Under the pieces are notes generated by a model. It had not been told where the DNA came from. It made no database searches and worked only from the letters and a program-made list of their open reading frames with translations. Both the position numbers and the translations under genes were made by a program. 64,000 nt of DNA from Lingula anatina (Eukaryota > Brachiopoda > Lingulata > Lingulida > Lingulidae), in the NCBI RefSeq assembly GCF_001039355.2, contig NW_019775069.1:379381-443380 (forward strand), read 5' to 3'. Below are positions 13,751 through 25,963 of this stretch, piece after piece (position 1 is the first letter of the stretch; each line of letters begins with the position of its first letter).

Positions 13751-16700
13751 CTAATCAAATGACTTCATCCATTTCTGCAAAAAAGGCTTCTCTTCTGAGT
13801 CCGGTTGTGTTTCGTTTTCCTCTCGAGATTCTCGTTCAGTCTCGCACTCCTCCTTGCCTTCCTCCACGGCACCGTCTTTTGCCATTTGGTGCATCATTTT
13901 GAACTCTTTCTTTAATTTTTCGTGCTGTCGTTTTTGAATTTGTTTGGCAAGATTCGTGCGACGCTCCATGAATTTTTTCGTGTCGAACCCGCTGTCTTGC
14001 GTTCTGCAGAAGATTTGAGTGAAATCGGAGCGTCTAAAAAGAAAGTCAGTGCGGTGAAATTTCGGAAAATTAATGCCGTTTTCACTATTCCTTGTGCTAT
14101 TACATTAACCACACATTGTTTTCTGTGTTAAATATCTCAGGTTAACCAGTACCATAACTTAAAAAGGAATTATATATTACCTGGAAATGACCAATAAAAT
14201 ATTTTTCAAGAATAATATTATCAGTTTAATTTTCATTTTAAGGAAGACGGAATCTTAAGAAAATGTATATTACACAGTTTTGCAACTTAAAAAATATCCA
14301 TTTGTTTTTCCTGTTAACATTCTGAGCGCTAATGCGAAATAATATCTGTTAAAATTCCACTCGCATATATATCAAGGTGCCTTTAAAGAAATGATTAATA
14401 AAAGCATATCTCATTCTATCCACAAATAAAAATCTATAGGTTAGTTTTTTAGAATGTTATTTATATTGTTTCACAAGAACAATTATAAGTATAATCATAT
14501 TACGTACGCGGATGACCCCGCTAGTGATCCAACGCTGAACCCAAAGAGTCCACTCGTTCCTAGATGGTAGAATGCACCAGCAGCAACGCCTAGCGTCCCC
14601 CCAATGAGCATTCCAACCGGGCCACCAACGGCACCATGAAACGCTCCCGTCAGACCCGCTGCAACAAAACCAGCCCCGACTCCGAGGGCAGCGCCAGTCA
14701 GTACATGGTATAGGCCCTGGGCTGTCTTGGCCCCCTCGCGGACAACTTCGTAGGCTTTCTAGAGAATATTCTCGTCTCCCATGGTCATGGCCATGCGCAT
14801 GACCTCCAAAAGCTCGTCACTCTTTTGTAGAAATTTGACCATGGACTGAGTTGGGATATTTTGGCAGCCTGCCAACACTGACAAGATGAACTTGCCGTCA
14901 TCCTGGAAGTTAATATTGACAGATATAAGTGTCTATGATAACTACATATGTAATATTCTTCGATAAAACAGTTTAAAAGAATAATCATTCTATTTTCTGA
15001 AATCCAATCCCTTGCGATTTCCCGGAATGCTAAAGGACTCTATGGGACCTATAGGACTTTGTAGATACTTACTTAAGGGACACTCTGTGTAATATAAATT
15101 TCCCCCTACATGTATATCCCTCTCCCAGTATGTGGACTTAAGTCCATAAACGTGCCTGTGCAGATAAAAAACCGAAAGGTCGTGAAAAAGTTCTCATTTA
15201 AACCGGTTTTGGTTCACGTTTTATGTGGCTCAATTAACAAACACTTACCGTATCCATGTGTTCCAGTGTGTGCAGAAATTCCTTGTACCAACATGGCCGC
15301 AGGATGAGCGTCTCCATCAGCGCTGTCACTGCATGTGACCTCCCGCTGCGGCGCTGCTGAAACAGCACGTGCTCCTGGAGAATTAAAAAAGGAATATATA
15401 TAGGTGTAGAATTACATGTAGCTACATGTAACAGTGTACAAGTATTTCGTTTTTTTTTTATTGAAATGAGAAATTTTATTCAGATCCCGAACTACCCTGT
15501 ACCGACGGCCAACTGAGTGATGGCATCGAATAAGTTAAAACATTCTCGTTGGACAAAGAAAAAAATGCAAAGACAAATATCTGTGAATATCTACTAAATT
15601 CTATCTTTGTCGGTGGTATAGGGTGGCTCCCTGACTGGGAAAAAAAGTAGACGGCATCTTTTAGATTGGTAATACATCATTTCGGAATTTGATATCACCC
15701 ATTTTTAGTTATGAAATTCCTGAAAAAATACTTTCTGACCTTGTCTGCTGATGTAAGGACTCTGATCTTATAAACGAACTCTTCCAATGGAAGAAATGCT
15801 GTCAACGTCGGTAGGAATATTCGCAGCAGCTTTATCCGTACATTCTCTGCGTCTTCAGCTGAAATATTCAATACAGAAATTATTCTTTTTCCATTTATTG
15901 CTACAGCAAAGGAGCTGAAATGACTGAAGTGGATAATACAAAAGGTCCTCTTTGAAACCAATATATATTACCAAATTCTTAATTGTTTCTAGCTCAATTG
16001 ATTGCTGCAAATGTGCGAGACTGAAAAAAAAGAAAAAAAAAACTGAACTCTTAACTGATATATGTTAACAGGTAGGACATGAAGTATGTTGATGAGCTTT
16101 ACATTTCCCAAATCCACCATTAATGAATTTGAACTGAACATTTGACATTACTCACAGTTGTGATCAGCTGTGTCTTTTAAGATGGACGCCTCTTCGGATC
16201 CCCAGCATGTCTTTACATTCAGAGTTACAATTTCTAGTTCTGTGTCACTTGGTTCTTTATGAAGGACTTTTGTGGCAATCAATCTAAAGGAAACGAACAC
16301 AATTATGCCATTCGTATTTCAATAATCGTGCTTGTGACTGTTGACAAATAGAGCATCTAACAATTAAGAAAACATTTGGTGTTCTAGTCGCATTGACGGG
16401 TATAATAATTATTGTAATAATAGTAGGGCCTATAGTCACATCGACGGCTATAATAATTATTATAAAAATAGTAGGGCCTATAGTCGCATTGACGGGTATA
16501 ATAATTATTGTAATAATAGTAGGGCCTATAGTTTGTGCGCCTTGCGGCAACCAACGCATCCATGGGTTAAAGTTAAGTTTTTTTTTAAAAAATTATTACT
16601 GAGGGATAACAAATCAGATGACATGTACTTTCATGAATGTTTTTTTTTTTCAGCTTTCGTTACAGAAAGGGAAAGCGAAAGTGATAACGCCTACAGCAGC

Positions 16701-19700
16701 AGGTAGCAGTGAGTTTTCAGACCAGGGGGGATACATTCTGACATCACGCATCACAAATTACATGTACAAAAAAAACCAGCCTCACCTCTGTAGCTGTGAT
16801 TTTATTTCCAAAGGCGTCACTGAGCTCCATCGCAGCCCCAACACTGTCAGTTCAATCTCCGCCAAATGCAGCAAACTTTCAGAATTCACAAAGATGTTTT
16901 CCGGTAAGACCAGCACGCCATCTATGCTTTCGTTGTCTGATTCGATGAATGGGCCCGCTTGGGCGAACATTTCTCTCAGTGCTTCTTCGGACAAGTCCGT
17001 GGTTTCCATTTGGATAATAACATCTGTTATATAATATAATATAATATAATATAATATAATATAATATAATATAATATAATATAATATAATATAATATAAT
17101 ACCTGAATCATTTTCCAAACAGACAAATTAATAATAATACTAATAAACCTTAATTGCCTCGAAAGAAAGAAAGAAAGGAAATAATCTCTTCCTGATCCTG
17201 ACCAGCTAAGATTTTACACGTTTACTCCTTAACAGCGGACACCTGCATATAAAAATTACACCTTTTCGAATAGGAATTAGATTAGTCTGTATGTCGGGTT
17301 ATTATTTACGCCAAGGAGCCCTCTTTCAATATTGTGTATCTATACTATGTCGTCTTCTTCATTTCTCAGTTGCTTTTTAACCAAGAGGGTGAACTTATAT
17401 TACACAATGGCTTCTCTATACCTGCATAAGCTCGTTGATTCAATTCAGCTTTTTCTTCCGCTTTTTTCTCTCTTTGCCGCAAGATGAACGCCTTTTGTTG
17501 TTCTCGATATATTTCTGGAAACACAACATTGATTGAAATGTTGGTAGATGTGATGAGACTGTATAAAGCCAAAAAAGTACATATATAATATAAATACAGT
17601 CTCAGGACTACTAGCTACTCTATAAAATCGTCACAGTGTGTTTTTAAAAAGAAGTAAGAGTTTACTTTAGTTTAAGACTTGATCTGTATTAAAAGGGATA
17701 CTGCTTATGAATACAAACTTGATGAAAACAGTTCACTACCATTTAAAATATCTAGGTTACTCAAACTGCTAATTGGTGGAGAAGTTAGAATAATGTATGC
17801 CATTTAATCATCATAGCTTTATCCTGTGAATTGAAATCCTTACAGTATAACCTATTTAAACGAAGCTTCTTTATTCCATTTTAATTCTATAAGCGGTAAA
17901 AGTAACAACCTGCTTCCTCCAAAATCTTCAGTTCTTCAGCGACATCATGAAACTCTTTCGGGTCGATTTGAACGTCAACTTTCACGCCTACAGCATACCT
18001 CCTTTGATCATCCCCGGCTTCGTCCAATCCAGCCCAGGATTCAAACATATGGGTAAGGGATCCATCCTCATATATCAGCTAATATAGAATTTTTAAAAAA
18101 TGAAACAAAAAGTGTGTAGTATTTTACGCGACAGTTCCAGAATAAGATGATTAAATGATTTGAAGTGGAGTAGAAAGAATTTTAGAATAAGCTGTAGGAA
18201 CACCTTTGAACCCTACTCTGTGGGTTAATGTGTAGAAACTATTGAGTATTCAATACACGGATTTTTGCAATATTTAGCACTATTAAATGGCTTGTGTACA
18301 AGAAAAAGCATTACAACTGTTTGCGATTTCGATGTAATTGAGGATATCCAATTACCCAGTAATTATTTGCGCGACGGTACAGGCTGGCTTGGGTATGAAG
18401 GTCAGGTATGAAGTTTTAAAACAAACTATAATTCTAGTGTATATATTCAGTATACATAGATATTCTTTCAGATTTTTAAGTTAAAACTTAAACTCCTCTT
18501 CTTTTCATACTAAGAATATGACATCTTTCGGTTAAGCAAATATTTTATGCTAGCTGAAAATTGAGCTGTAAAATACGACTGATTAAAGTGTGTGTCACTG
18601 TGTGTGTTTTTGTTGTTGTCTCTTTACAGTTTGCTACTTGATATTCAATTATCGATGCATTGTGTTACGTGTCAACACAACACTGGCTAACTACAGTGAT
18701 CGCTAACCTTCAGCTCCTCCAACGCCTTCATGTCATGGCACTGGCAAGTCAAAATCACGGTCCCCAGGTCTATCGTTTGCACATGCGTACAACGGGCCTC
18801 AGAGGTTCCGGAACGGAGGACATTGGTGTTTCTTGCTTTATCGTTCAGTAAGCCGAGAGCTATCAGCTTCAGCCCTTCCTGCTTTACGGAGGACGTCAGT
18901 TTTATCTTCACCCGTATAGCTATAATGACAATACTTTCAATAAAAAGTATAAAAAGGAGGATTAATTCATCAGCGCTCACAAACAATGATTCACTGTAGT
19001 TAAGATTTTATTCCTTACCAATATGTAATGGCATTTTGCAATTTCAATATGCAATAAAAGTTTAGTTTGATAAAAAACCGAAAGTCAAATTGGTTTCAGA
19101 TTTCTGGAACGGTCATTGGATAATCGAAACAGTGAAACAGAAAAAGAAATAATAATGAAAAAACAAACATACGCCCTATAGCTCCTAGAGCCTGTGCCAA
19201 AATGAGCTGATCGGTATTTCTGAGTGATGTACAAAACGAATGGAATGTGTCAACAGTACTTTCCTTGAGGAATCCAATTAGCTTTGCACTTCTGTCCGCC
19301 CTCATCGGTACTCTGCAGATTTCTTCATATTCCTAAACAAAAAAGTGATGAAAAACACCGCGAGAAAAAAGAAAAAAAAAAGAAGAAAAAAAAAAAACGC
19401 TTGGCATATTATTTTCCGCATTGTATCGGGAGTTGATTTGGTTCACTAATTTAATTTATATCTCTCACACAAACATGCCAGAAGGACAATACAACGTAAA
19501 AAACAAATATTAAGTATAGTAGATAGTGAATGAAAAAAATCACTCCAAAATTACACATAACGGTTCAATGAAATTTTACTTTGAAAAAGCCTAAGGTATG
19601 CCTCCAGCCATAGCTACTTAAACATATTGGCATATTAGTAGTCATAAAAAAGAGAACACGGTTGTACTATAGATCAACACGATACAAGGTACGGCACCAG

Positions 19701-21048
19701 CACAAAAAACTACAATACTGTCACTGGAACCAATAGCAAAGGTAGAACCTGCAACCTTCTTCTCCCCTAACCCACCTTCATACACACACACACACACACA
19801 CACACTGTTTGAGCACATTTACCTCTGCAGTAATATCCCCTTTTTGAAACAATTCCTCCAATACCGAGTCGGGCTGCATCTCAAGTAAGCACCTGTCTCG
19901 GTTCTGATCCAGTATTTCCTGGAAAGTCGGTGAAGAGCTGGGAGATTTCTGTGAATTCTCGTTGTTCAGGTTCGGTGCCATTTCCGGAGCGGTTTTGGCT
20001 TCGTCATGTGACGTCCCTGCAGCTGTCGAAGTCACATGCGGGTCGGTCACGACGTCGTTACACGATGTCACCTCCGGTGATGTCGTAGAATCAGTAGATA
20101 TCACTTCAGGGGATGCTTCTGTTGACTTTGTCTCGATGGAATTTGCAGGATTGCAAGTGACAGCAGACGTAGGCTGGGACTCATCCTTTTCTTTATCGTC
20201 ATGTGGTGGAGCAACTTGTAGCAGGGAAGTCGGTTGAGAGTGGTCTCCTATTTCTGAAAATGTATATTTTGGAACATCCATCAATTCATTCGTACATGTC
20301 TAGTTGCTCTTAGACTAAGACACATGAGAACGCCTAAAAGTGATTCTAACACGCTTTCAAGCCCGCCTTAACCACCATGAGACTTAAATCGGTCTCAATT
20401 CAATTGCTATCCCTTCGTGTGTAACTTCCACACGCACCATAATTAATTTTTACCAATCAGCAACACGTTTTAATTAGCACAATTTTATTTTTATTATAAA
20501 TGGTGCGATGAGTTAGCAGAGACATAGAGGTGTATGTGAATACCTAGTGAAAAATCAAGTTGCGGTACAGGAAGAAGTATCCTTAAACTTAAGCCTCTCT
20601 TGTGATAACTAAACTATGAAGTTGTTACTTTATCTCTCAAATTGAAATAGTACAGAGCGTATCGCTATGGTATGTCGCTCACTATGATCAGAATCTTAGT
20701 AACTGACAAAGGTAAGGAGAGAATCTCGTCCAAATATGCCATGGGGAAATATTTTACATAATGCACGTTATATCGTTATGGGTAATATATGACTAGCTGT
20801 ACTACAGGTATGAATAAAACACGTAATTGCACACCAAGAACGGTTTGAAAATTATATGCTGCAGGGCAGCATTAGACAGTTCACCTTTAAAATACCTGGT
20901 GAAAATGCAATCCCGTGTGTCATTGTTAAGATCCGGGTAGCGTTCGTACAGGTATTGTACATTTTGTGTTCATATTTAACAGAAGCTAAAGGAAATGATG
21001 ACTACACCCTACTGCAAATCACCACAAGACTGTCTTACGTGCTTAGCA

Positions 21049-21096
<48 letters not shown>

Positions 21097-21370
21097 GCGG
21101 TCCAAGAAGCAAAAAATTAATAATTAAGTTAAATAAAAACTGAGACGTGGATTCGGTTTAAAATCAGTTTTTATCACCTAAATAAGAATCTATCCTCTGA
21201 AATTTTATCAGATTTTGAGCACATTTTGTAGTATTCTGTCTGCACACCAGCTGCAGCGAAAAACATAATCTCTGCTTATGTGGATATAACATATTAGATT
21301 TAGACTCACCTTCTTTTTCTTCTTCTTCTTCTGTTTTCATAAGAGCAGGGTCCGCTTTTTCAAGGTCCAT
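13751..21370 (-). CDS. Double-CARD adaptor with glycine-zipper membrane domain (MAVS-like architecture), interrupted by TAG
   Basis: Twelve coding exons, all phases consistent: 21370-21310, 20253-19823, 19332-19173, 18919-18708, 18078-17910, 17514-17422, 17023-16786, 16283-16156, 15858-15740, 15374-15249, 14902-14508, 14033-13751. Read through, they give 804 codons. Residues 1-125: acidic, Ser/Thr-rich linker. ~126-217: classical CARD (FQEILDQNRDR, VLEELFQKGDIT, LIGFLKES, FHSFC). ~218-344: module resembling TRADD-N-like domains (ILTCQCHDMKALEELK, then YEDGSLTHMFESW). 345-375: charged helix. ~498-590: second CARD of the RIG-I/MDA5/MAVS type (VLTSADK, RSGRSHAV, RPCWYKEFLHTLEH). 628-710: glycine-zipper hairpin (GAVGGPVGMLIGGTLG) like C19orf12. 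711-804: acidic coiled tail. An in-frame TAG at 14761-14759 (codon 627) would stop translation before the membrane part. Inferred role: membrane-anchored innate-immune or cell-death adaptor. The last exon has two in-phase acceptors. Confidence 0.82.
16387..16530. repeat. 48-bp minisatellite, three copies
   Basis: Three head-to-tail 48-bp units (16387-16434, 16435-16482, 16483-16530) in an intron of the CARD gene. Units 1 and 3 are identical and the middle one differs at several bases. Each unit ends in agtagggcctata. Confidence 0.9.
17031..17100. repeat. (ATAAT)n microsatellite beside a splice acceptor
   Basis: About 14 units of a pentanucleotide lie immediately upstream, in gene orientation, of the acceptor for the CARD-gene exon starting at 17023. 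The repeat occupies the usual polypyrimidine and branch region, so length changes could affect use of that exon. Confidence 0.9.
19782..19805. repeat. (CA)n microsatellite
   Basis: Twelve CA units, 18 bases past the donor of CARD-gene exon 2, in the intron. Confidence 0.95.
21049..21095. repeat. (AAT)n microsatellite
   Basis: About 15 AAT units in the first coding intron of the CARD gene. Confidence 0.95.
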
Positions 21371-21867
21371 GCTTAAAGGAAAGGATGGCAGACAAGCAAA
21401 TCACAGTTTTATTCAACTCTCATAAATTGCGAAATGTTTCCATTCTTTTATGATAATGGCTTGTTCTTCAGTACATGGTCCACAACATTTTGTTATGGTC
21501 GTTCGCCCGTATATGTCTTTAAGTCTATCAAATGTAAATTAACTGCCATAGAAATGCAAGTAACTTGCATTTAAGATATACACTGTATGTATACTGGGGT
21601 ACTGCCGGTAGAAGTGCCAGCACCTTGTATGTAGCATACATGTACCCCTGCATACATGTATCACATAAACACTTTTAATTAAACTATATAGATGTACATA
21701 TTACAGTCTTTAAAATATTTACAGTCTAGAAAAAAAAAATGAATGATACTAAGTCCGAAATGACTACATTGTGCCACTAACTTTTACCTCACAAAATGTT
21801 GACAGTTTATACTGGTACTGGAATAGGCATTAATGCATTTCCTGCTTTTACCTCGCGTCTACTGAAC

Positions 21868-21956
21868 ACGCACAAACACGCACATACACACGCACGCACG
21901 CACGCACACACACGCATTACGAATGAGAGAGAGAAAAAGAGAGAGAGAGAGAGAGA
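21868..21956. repeat. (CA/CACG)n plus (GA)n low-complexity tract
   Basis: An ACAC/ACGC-rich run followed by a GA run, upstream of the CARD gene start codon exon. It is simple sequence only. Confidence 0.9.
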
Positions 21957-22427
21957 TGCAAATATGGATACTGCAAACAGGAAGTAAGTGTCACTTCAAC
22001 AGACATAACCCTAGGTTAAAAAAAACTCTGAACATTTATCATGGGACCCAACACTTAACCTTGACGAATCTCAGGAGCCATTAGAACTGAATTGAAAAAC
22101 GCGGAATTCCGCCTTTCCACGGAAAAAGCTCATGTCTGCTTTCACCGGTACACGTACATGTTTTGCAGGGCTTGATCCTTATCAGCACATTTTACTTAGT
22201 AAATATCGACTGACCGAGATATGATTCACCTTTGTCACATGCCTGGATTTTTATTTTGAATGTTGTTATCAATTAATTCTATGGTATACATGTACATGTA
22301 CCTGCAATACCATGTTCAGCGGTAACCGTGCGTCAATCGCAGAAACCATTAAAAATAAAGGTCTCCTGATGGTTTCTATGTTGCCTCACTGACAATCTGA
22401 AAATAAAACTTCAAAATGGCATCTCAC

Positions 22428-22490
22428 CTTATGCCGGGAATCGCTGGTGTTGTCACTGTACCACTGTAAAATGTCGCTTCCAGGTACTTC
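22428..22490 (-). other. Possible non-coding first exon of the CARD gene
   Basis: On the minus strand a good donor (AAG|GTGAGA) ends at 22428, and the exon holding the start ATG begins right after an acceptor (CTTTAAG|C at 21371). A spliced 5' leader is therefore likely; its upstream limit near 22490 is a guess. A cAMP-response-like TTACGTCA lies just upstream at about 22538. Confidence 0.35.
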
Positions 22491-24218
22491 AGCTTGTTTA
22501 CGTCGTATTAAATGCGTTATCTAGGTCAGACAAAGTCTTTACGTCACTGCGCCTGAATTAACGACCTCACAGTTCAGACCATAAAAACACTGGCATAATT
22601 TAACGACGCATATCACCTGTATTGGTATATGCAATAGAACGAAGTTGACATTAAGACTAAAGATAATACCTGCGTAATAGTTTTATTTCTCATGCTGCTT
22701 CGAGATAAGAAGAAGAGAACTTTAGCCTTTGAGTTATTTATTCGCTTACTATTTTTAATAATAGTTCTACACGTTTATAGTCAAATACTTCTCTCCTGGG
22801 CAATGCATAATTAATAGCACTACATGTACGTCTCGGGGAATCGGGACACTGCCGGAGATTCACGACAAAAGCCGAACACAATTTGGGGATGTTTCTTTTA
22901 CAGAACAACACGGAGACAGTTCATAACGCACTAGCACAGTTACCTGTTATTTATAAACGCATAACAGTTTAAACTGGTTACGAAAATGTCCTAAATGTCG
23001 TCTTATAAGAATCGATAAAATACTACAGGACTCTCTACCATAAGACTTCTCTAATGCTGTATATGAGTCCTAAAAGACTCTATAGAAATTTTATCTGGCT
23101 CCCCTAAGGGTTCCTGTCCTATAAGACATTGGCCCTATGGGATTAGGGGTGAAATTTCATAAAGGACGTCCTATTGGAAATTTCAGTAAGAGGATATAAA
23201 AACAAAACCCCTTTATACACCATGATGATATGAATGTACATGTAGGTATGGGCCGCATAAAACGATTTGAATTTCATGCCAAATGTACTAGTTAAATTAA
23301 TAATCTGTATACGAGCTTTTTTCCCAACATGATTTTCTAATTATTGCGGTTACATCCTCCCGATACTCGCTGTACTATGCCTGATATGTTTGTGAGAAAA
23401 TATACACGTAATAACCCTTTTTTGCACAGAAGTTCATTCTTTATATTACTATGATATAGACTTGTCAGAAGTACAGATACAGATACACCCAATAAACCAC
23501 AGTGAGGCGACACATGTACATATAGACATATAAATATACAACCCAACCCACGCAGTTGACTATTGTACTGTACTTGCTTGTAATGCCATTGCATACATTT
23601 CTCCTTAAAGCATGGGAATTGTTTGCATTTTTGAAATGTATTCGGCAGAATTACCTCGACATCGATTTCTAAAGTGTGCTGTTTATCCAACACCAAGTTC
23701 TCTCTATATTATATAATAAACGGCCTCTATTGATCGTCCTAGATTTTGATCCCCTTGCCTTAGTTCAGTAACGTATTAAGGACAGTTACAGCGTGCTTAG
23801 CGATAGAACATCAAACTTTGGGCGGTGACTGGTCTCTTAATATTGGTAAGTCGGGCTATATCTTACAAATGTCATAAGAAAGAAATTCAGAGCAGTTGCA
23901 TGTATTTTAGATGCCTTTAATTAAAATTTTAGAGATACGATGAGATTTCATAAAAGTAATTTAGGGGCGGGGTTACTACAAGGCCTATAGATCGATATGG
24001 ACTACGCAATCTTTCAAATTTTGAAATAAAAAGAGATAAGTTCCAAATCTGAGATATGATATGAAAATTGAATGCAATTTTTTGCCGTTGAACCCTTGAA
24101 TCATTGTTTCATTTTACGACTTTTATTGAATAGTTTTGTTAACAGCTACAAAAGGGGAGAAATTGTTTTGTATTTAAACGGATAACTGTGTCCATTTTGA
24201 GGTTAAAACGCTACAGTC

Positions 24219-24464
24219 ATGAGACGTGCAAACCCTCCCGGGCCAATGGGCGGACCTGGAAGAGGCCCCAATCCCCCTGGTCCAATGGGCGGACCTGGAA
24301 GAGGCCCCAATCCCCCTGGGCCAATCGGCGGACCTGGAAAAGGACCCAACCCCCCCGGGCCAATGGGCGGACCTGGGAGAGGACCCAATCCCCCTGGACC
24401 AATTGGCGGATCTGGGAGAGGACCCAACCCCCCAGGCCCACGGAGACAGTTCATGTCGCGCTAG
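24219..24464 (+). CDS. Gly/Pro-repeat small protein, copy 1
   Basis: An 81-residue basic protein starting MRRANPPGPMGGPGRGP and made of five 13-residue repeats (NPPGP-x-GGPGRGP; x is M or I), each encoded by a 39-bp minisatellite unit. There is no signal peptide or membrane segment and it should be disordered; function unknown. Its likely transcript has a non-coding exon ending at 23845 (donor GTAAGT, TATTAAG upstream near 23774) spliced to the acceptor CTACAG two bases before the ATG. The last residues (RRQFMSR) are not part of the repeat. They come from sequence also found at 22911 in intergenic DNA, so the duplication junction supplied the C-terminus. The opposite strand is also open through the repeat, but the splice sites favour this strand. 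Confidence 0.55.
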   Translation: MRRANPPGPMGGPGRGPNPPGPMGGPGRGPNPPGPIGGPGKGPNPPGPMGGPGRGPNPPGPIGGSGRGPNPPGPRRQFMSR

Positions 24465-25158
24465 CACTGTCACCTGTTATTCATAAACGTAGCACAGAAG
24501 TTTAAACTAGGGTCGCATTCAAAGGTAAAATTTGAACAGGCAATTAGTATGAAAATGAAGTGGGACAGATGGAACTCTGACAAAAGGGTGGAAGAAGGTG
24601 TGCGACATCTATCCTAGTTGCAAACAAGCATTGTTAACTCTCGTGTACACGTCACTTTAAGATATAAACAATTAAATAACTTAAGGCAACATAGTGTGAG
24701 ATATTTTACGCAAATCTCATACTTAACGAATCTCCCAGAGGCGCAGCATATTTTTCTCTGGCAAATCAATTAACCTTTTGTCTCCTGCATCCCATACATG
24801 TATTACCACAAATATTTATCAGTCTCAATAAAATACTACAGGACTTTATGGTACTTCTCTAGTATTCTTTTGATTAAGTGATTTGAATTTCTAGCCAATC
24901 CTACTAGTTAAATGAATAATCTGTATACGAGCTTTTTCCTCAACGTGATCTTATAATTAGTGCGGTCACATCCTACCGATACTAGTTGTACTTTGCCTGC
25001 TGTGAGTACGGCTTAATGTTCATACACATGTAATAATCCTTTTCCTGCACATTTCTTTACATTACTGTGATATACACCCGTCCGAACTGCAGATACAAAT
25101 ACACTAGGTAAACCACAGTGAGGCCACACTGTACCTATCGATCAGCCCAACACACCAT

Positions 25159-25314
25159 GGGCGTCTGCAGAAGGGGGGGGGGGGGGGTCAATGGGGTCAC
25201 TTGAGCCCCCCTGGAATTTTGGAACTGTATTTTATTGCGGGTACCCAGCCAATTATTATCTCCCCCTTCAATGAATTTGACCCCCCCTCACTGGAAAAAT
25301 TTCTGCGGACGCCC
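25159..25314. mobile_element. 156-bp inverted-repeat insertion (MITE-like), family 2
   Basis: Ends are gggcgtctgcagaa and ttctgcggacgccc, an imperfect inverted pair, with poly-G near the left end. Duplicate unit 1 (around 23540-23560) reads cccaacccacgcag with no such insert, so it is an empty site. The insertion therefore postdates the segmental duplication. There is no coding capacity. Confidence 0.75.
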
Positions 25315-25963
25315 ACGCAACCCACGCACTTGACTATTGTATTTGCTTTTTACCATTGTGTACATTTCTCCTTTTCTCACTGGAATTGTTTGCATTTCTG
25401 ATAATATGTATTCTCCAGAATTAGCTCGACATCGATTTTTAAAGTGCGCCGTTTATCCAAGTTCTCTCTGTACAGGTAACTAATAAACGTCCGCAATTGA
25501 TCGTCCTAGATTTTGACCTCCCCGCCTTAGTTTAATGTCGTATTTAAAGGACAGCTACAGTGTTCTTAGAGACAGAACATCAAACTTTAGGCGGTGACTG
25601 GTCTCCTAATACTGGTGAGTCGGGCTTTATCTTACAAATGTCATAAAAAATAGATGCTGTTCATATACACTGTACATGTATTTTAATTGCTTAATTTTGA
25701 TTCAATGAGATGATTTGACATTGGTCTTTCAAGTCCGGTATATCAGTTTTGACTATGTATTTTTCATATTTTGAAAATGAAAAGATTACTTACGAACCTG
25801 AGAGAAAAAAATGAAATATTTATATAGTTTTAAGACGCTGAACTCTTGTGAAATCAACATATCATTTTACGAGTTTTATTGAATAGTTTGTGTACATTAT
25901 TCATATTTGAAACAGATAACTGTTTGAACGGATAACCAATTTGAAGTTAGAAACGCTACAGTC

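Noticed and set aside
14759-14761. TAG as a programmed recoding site
   Set aside because: No known readthrough context (such as a CUA following UGA) or structure is apparent. A mutation or error is simpler, so it is reported as an interruption.
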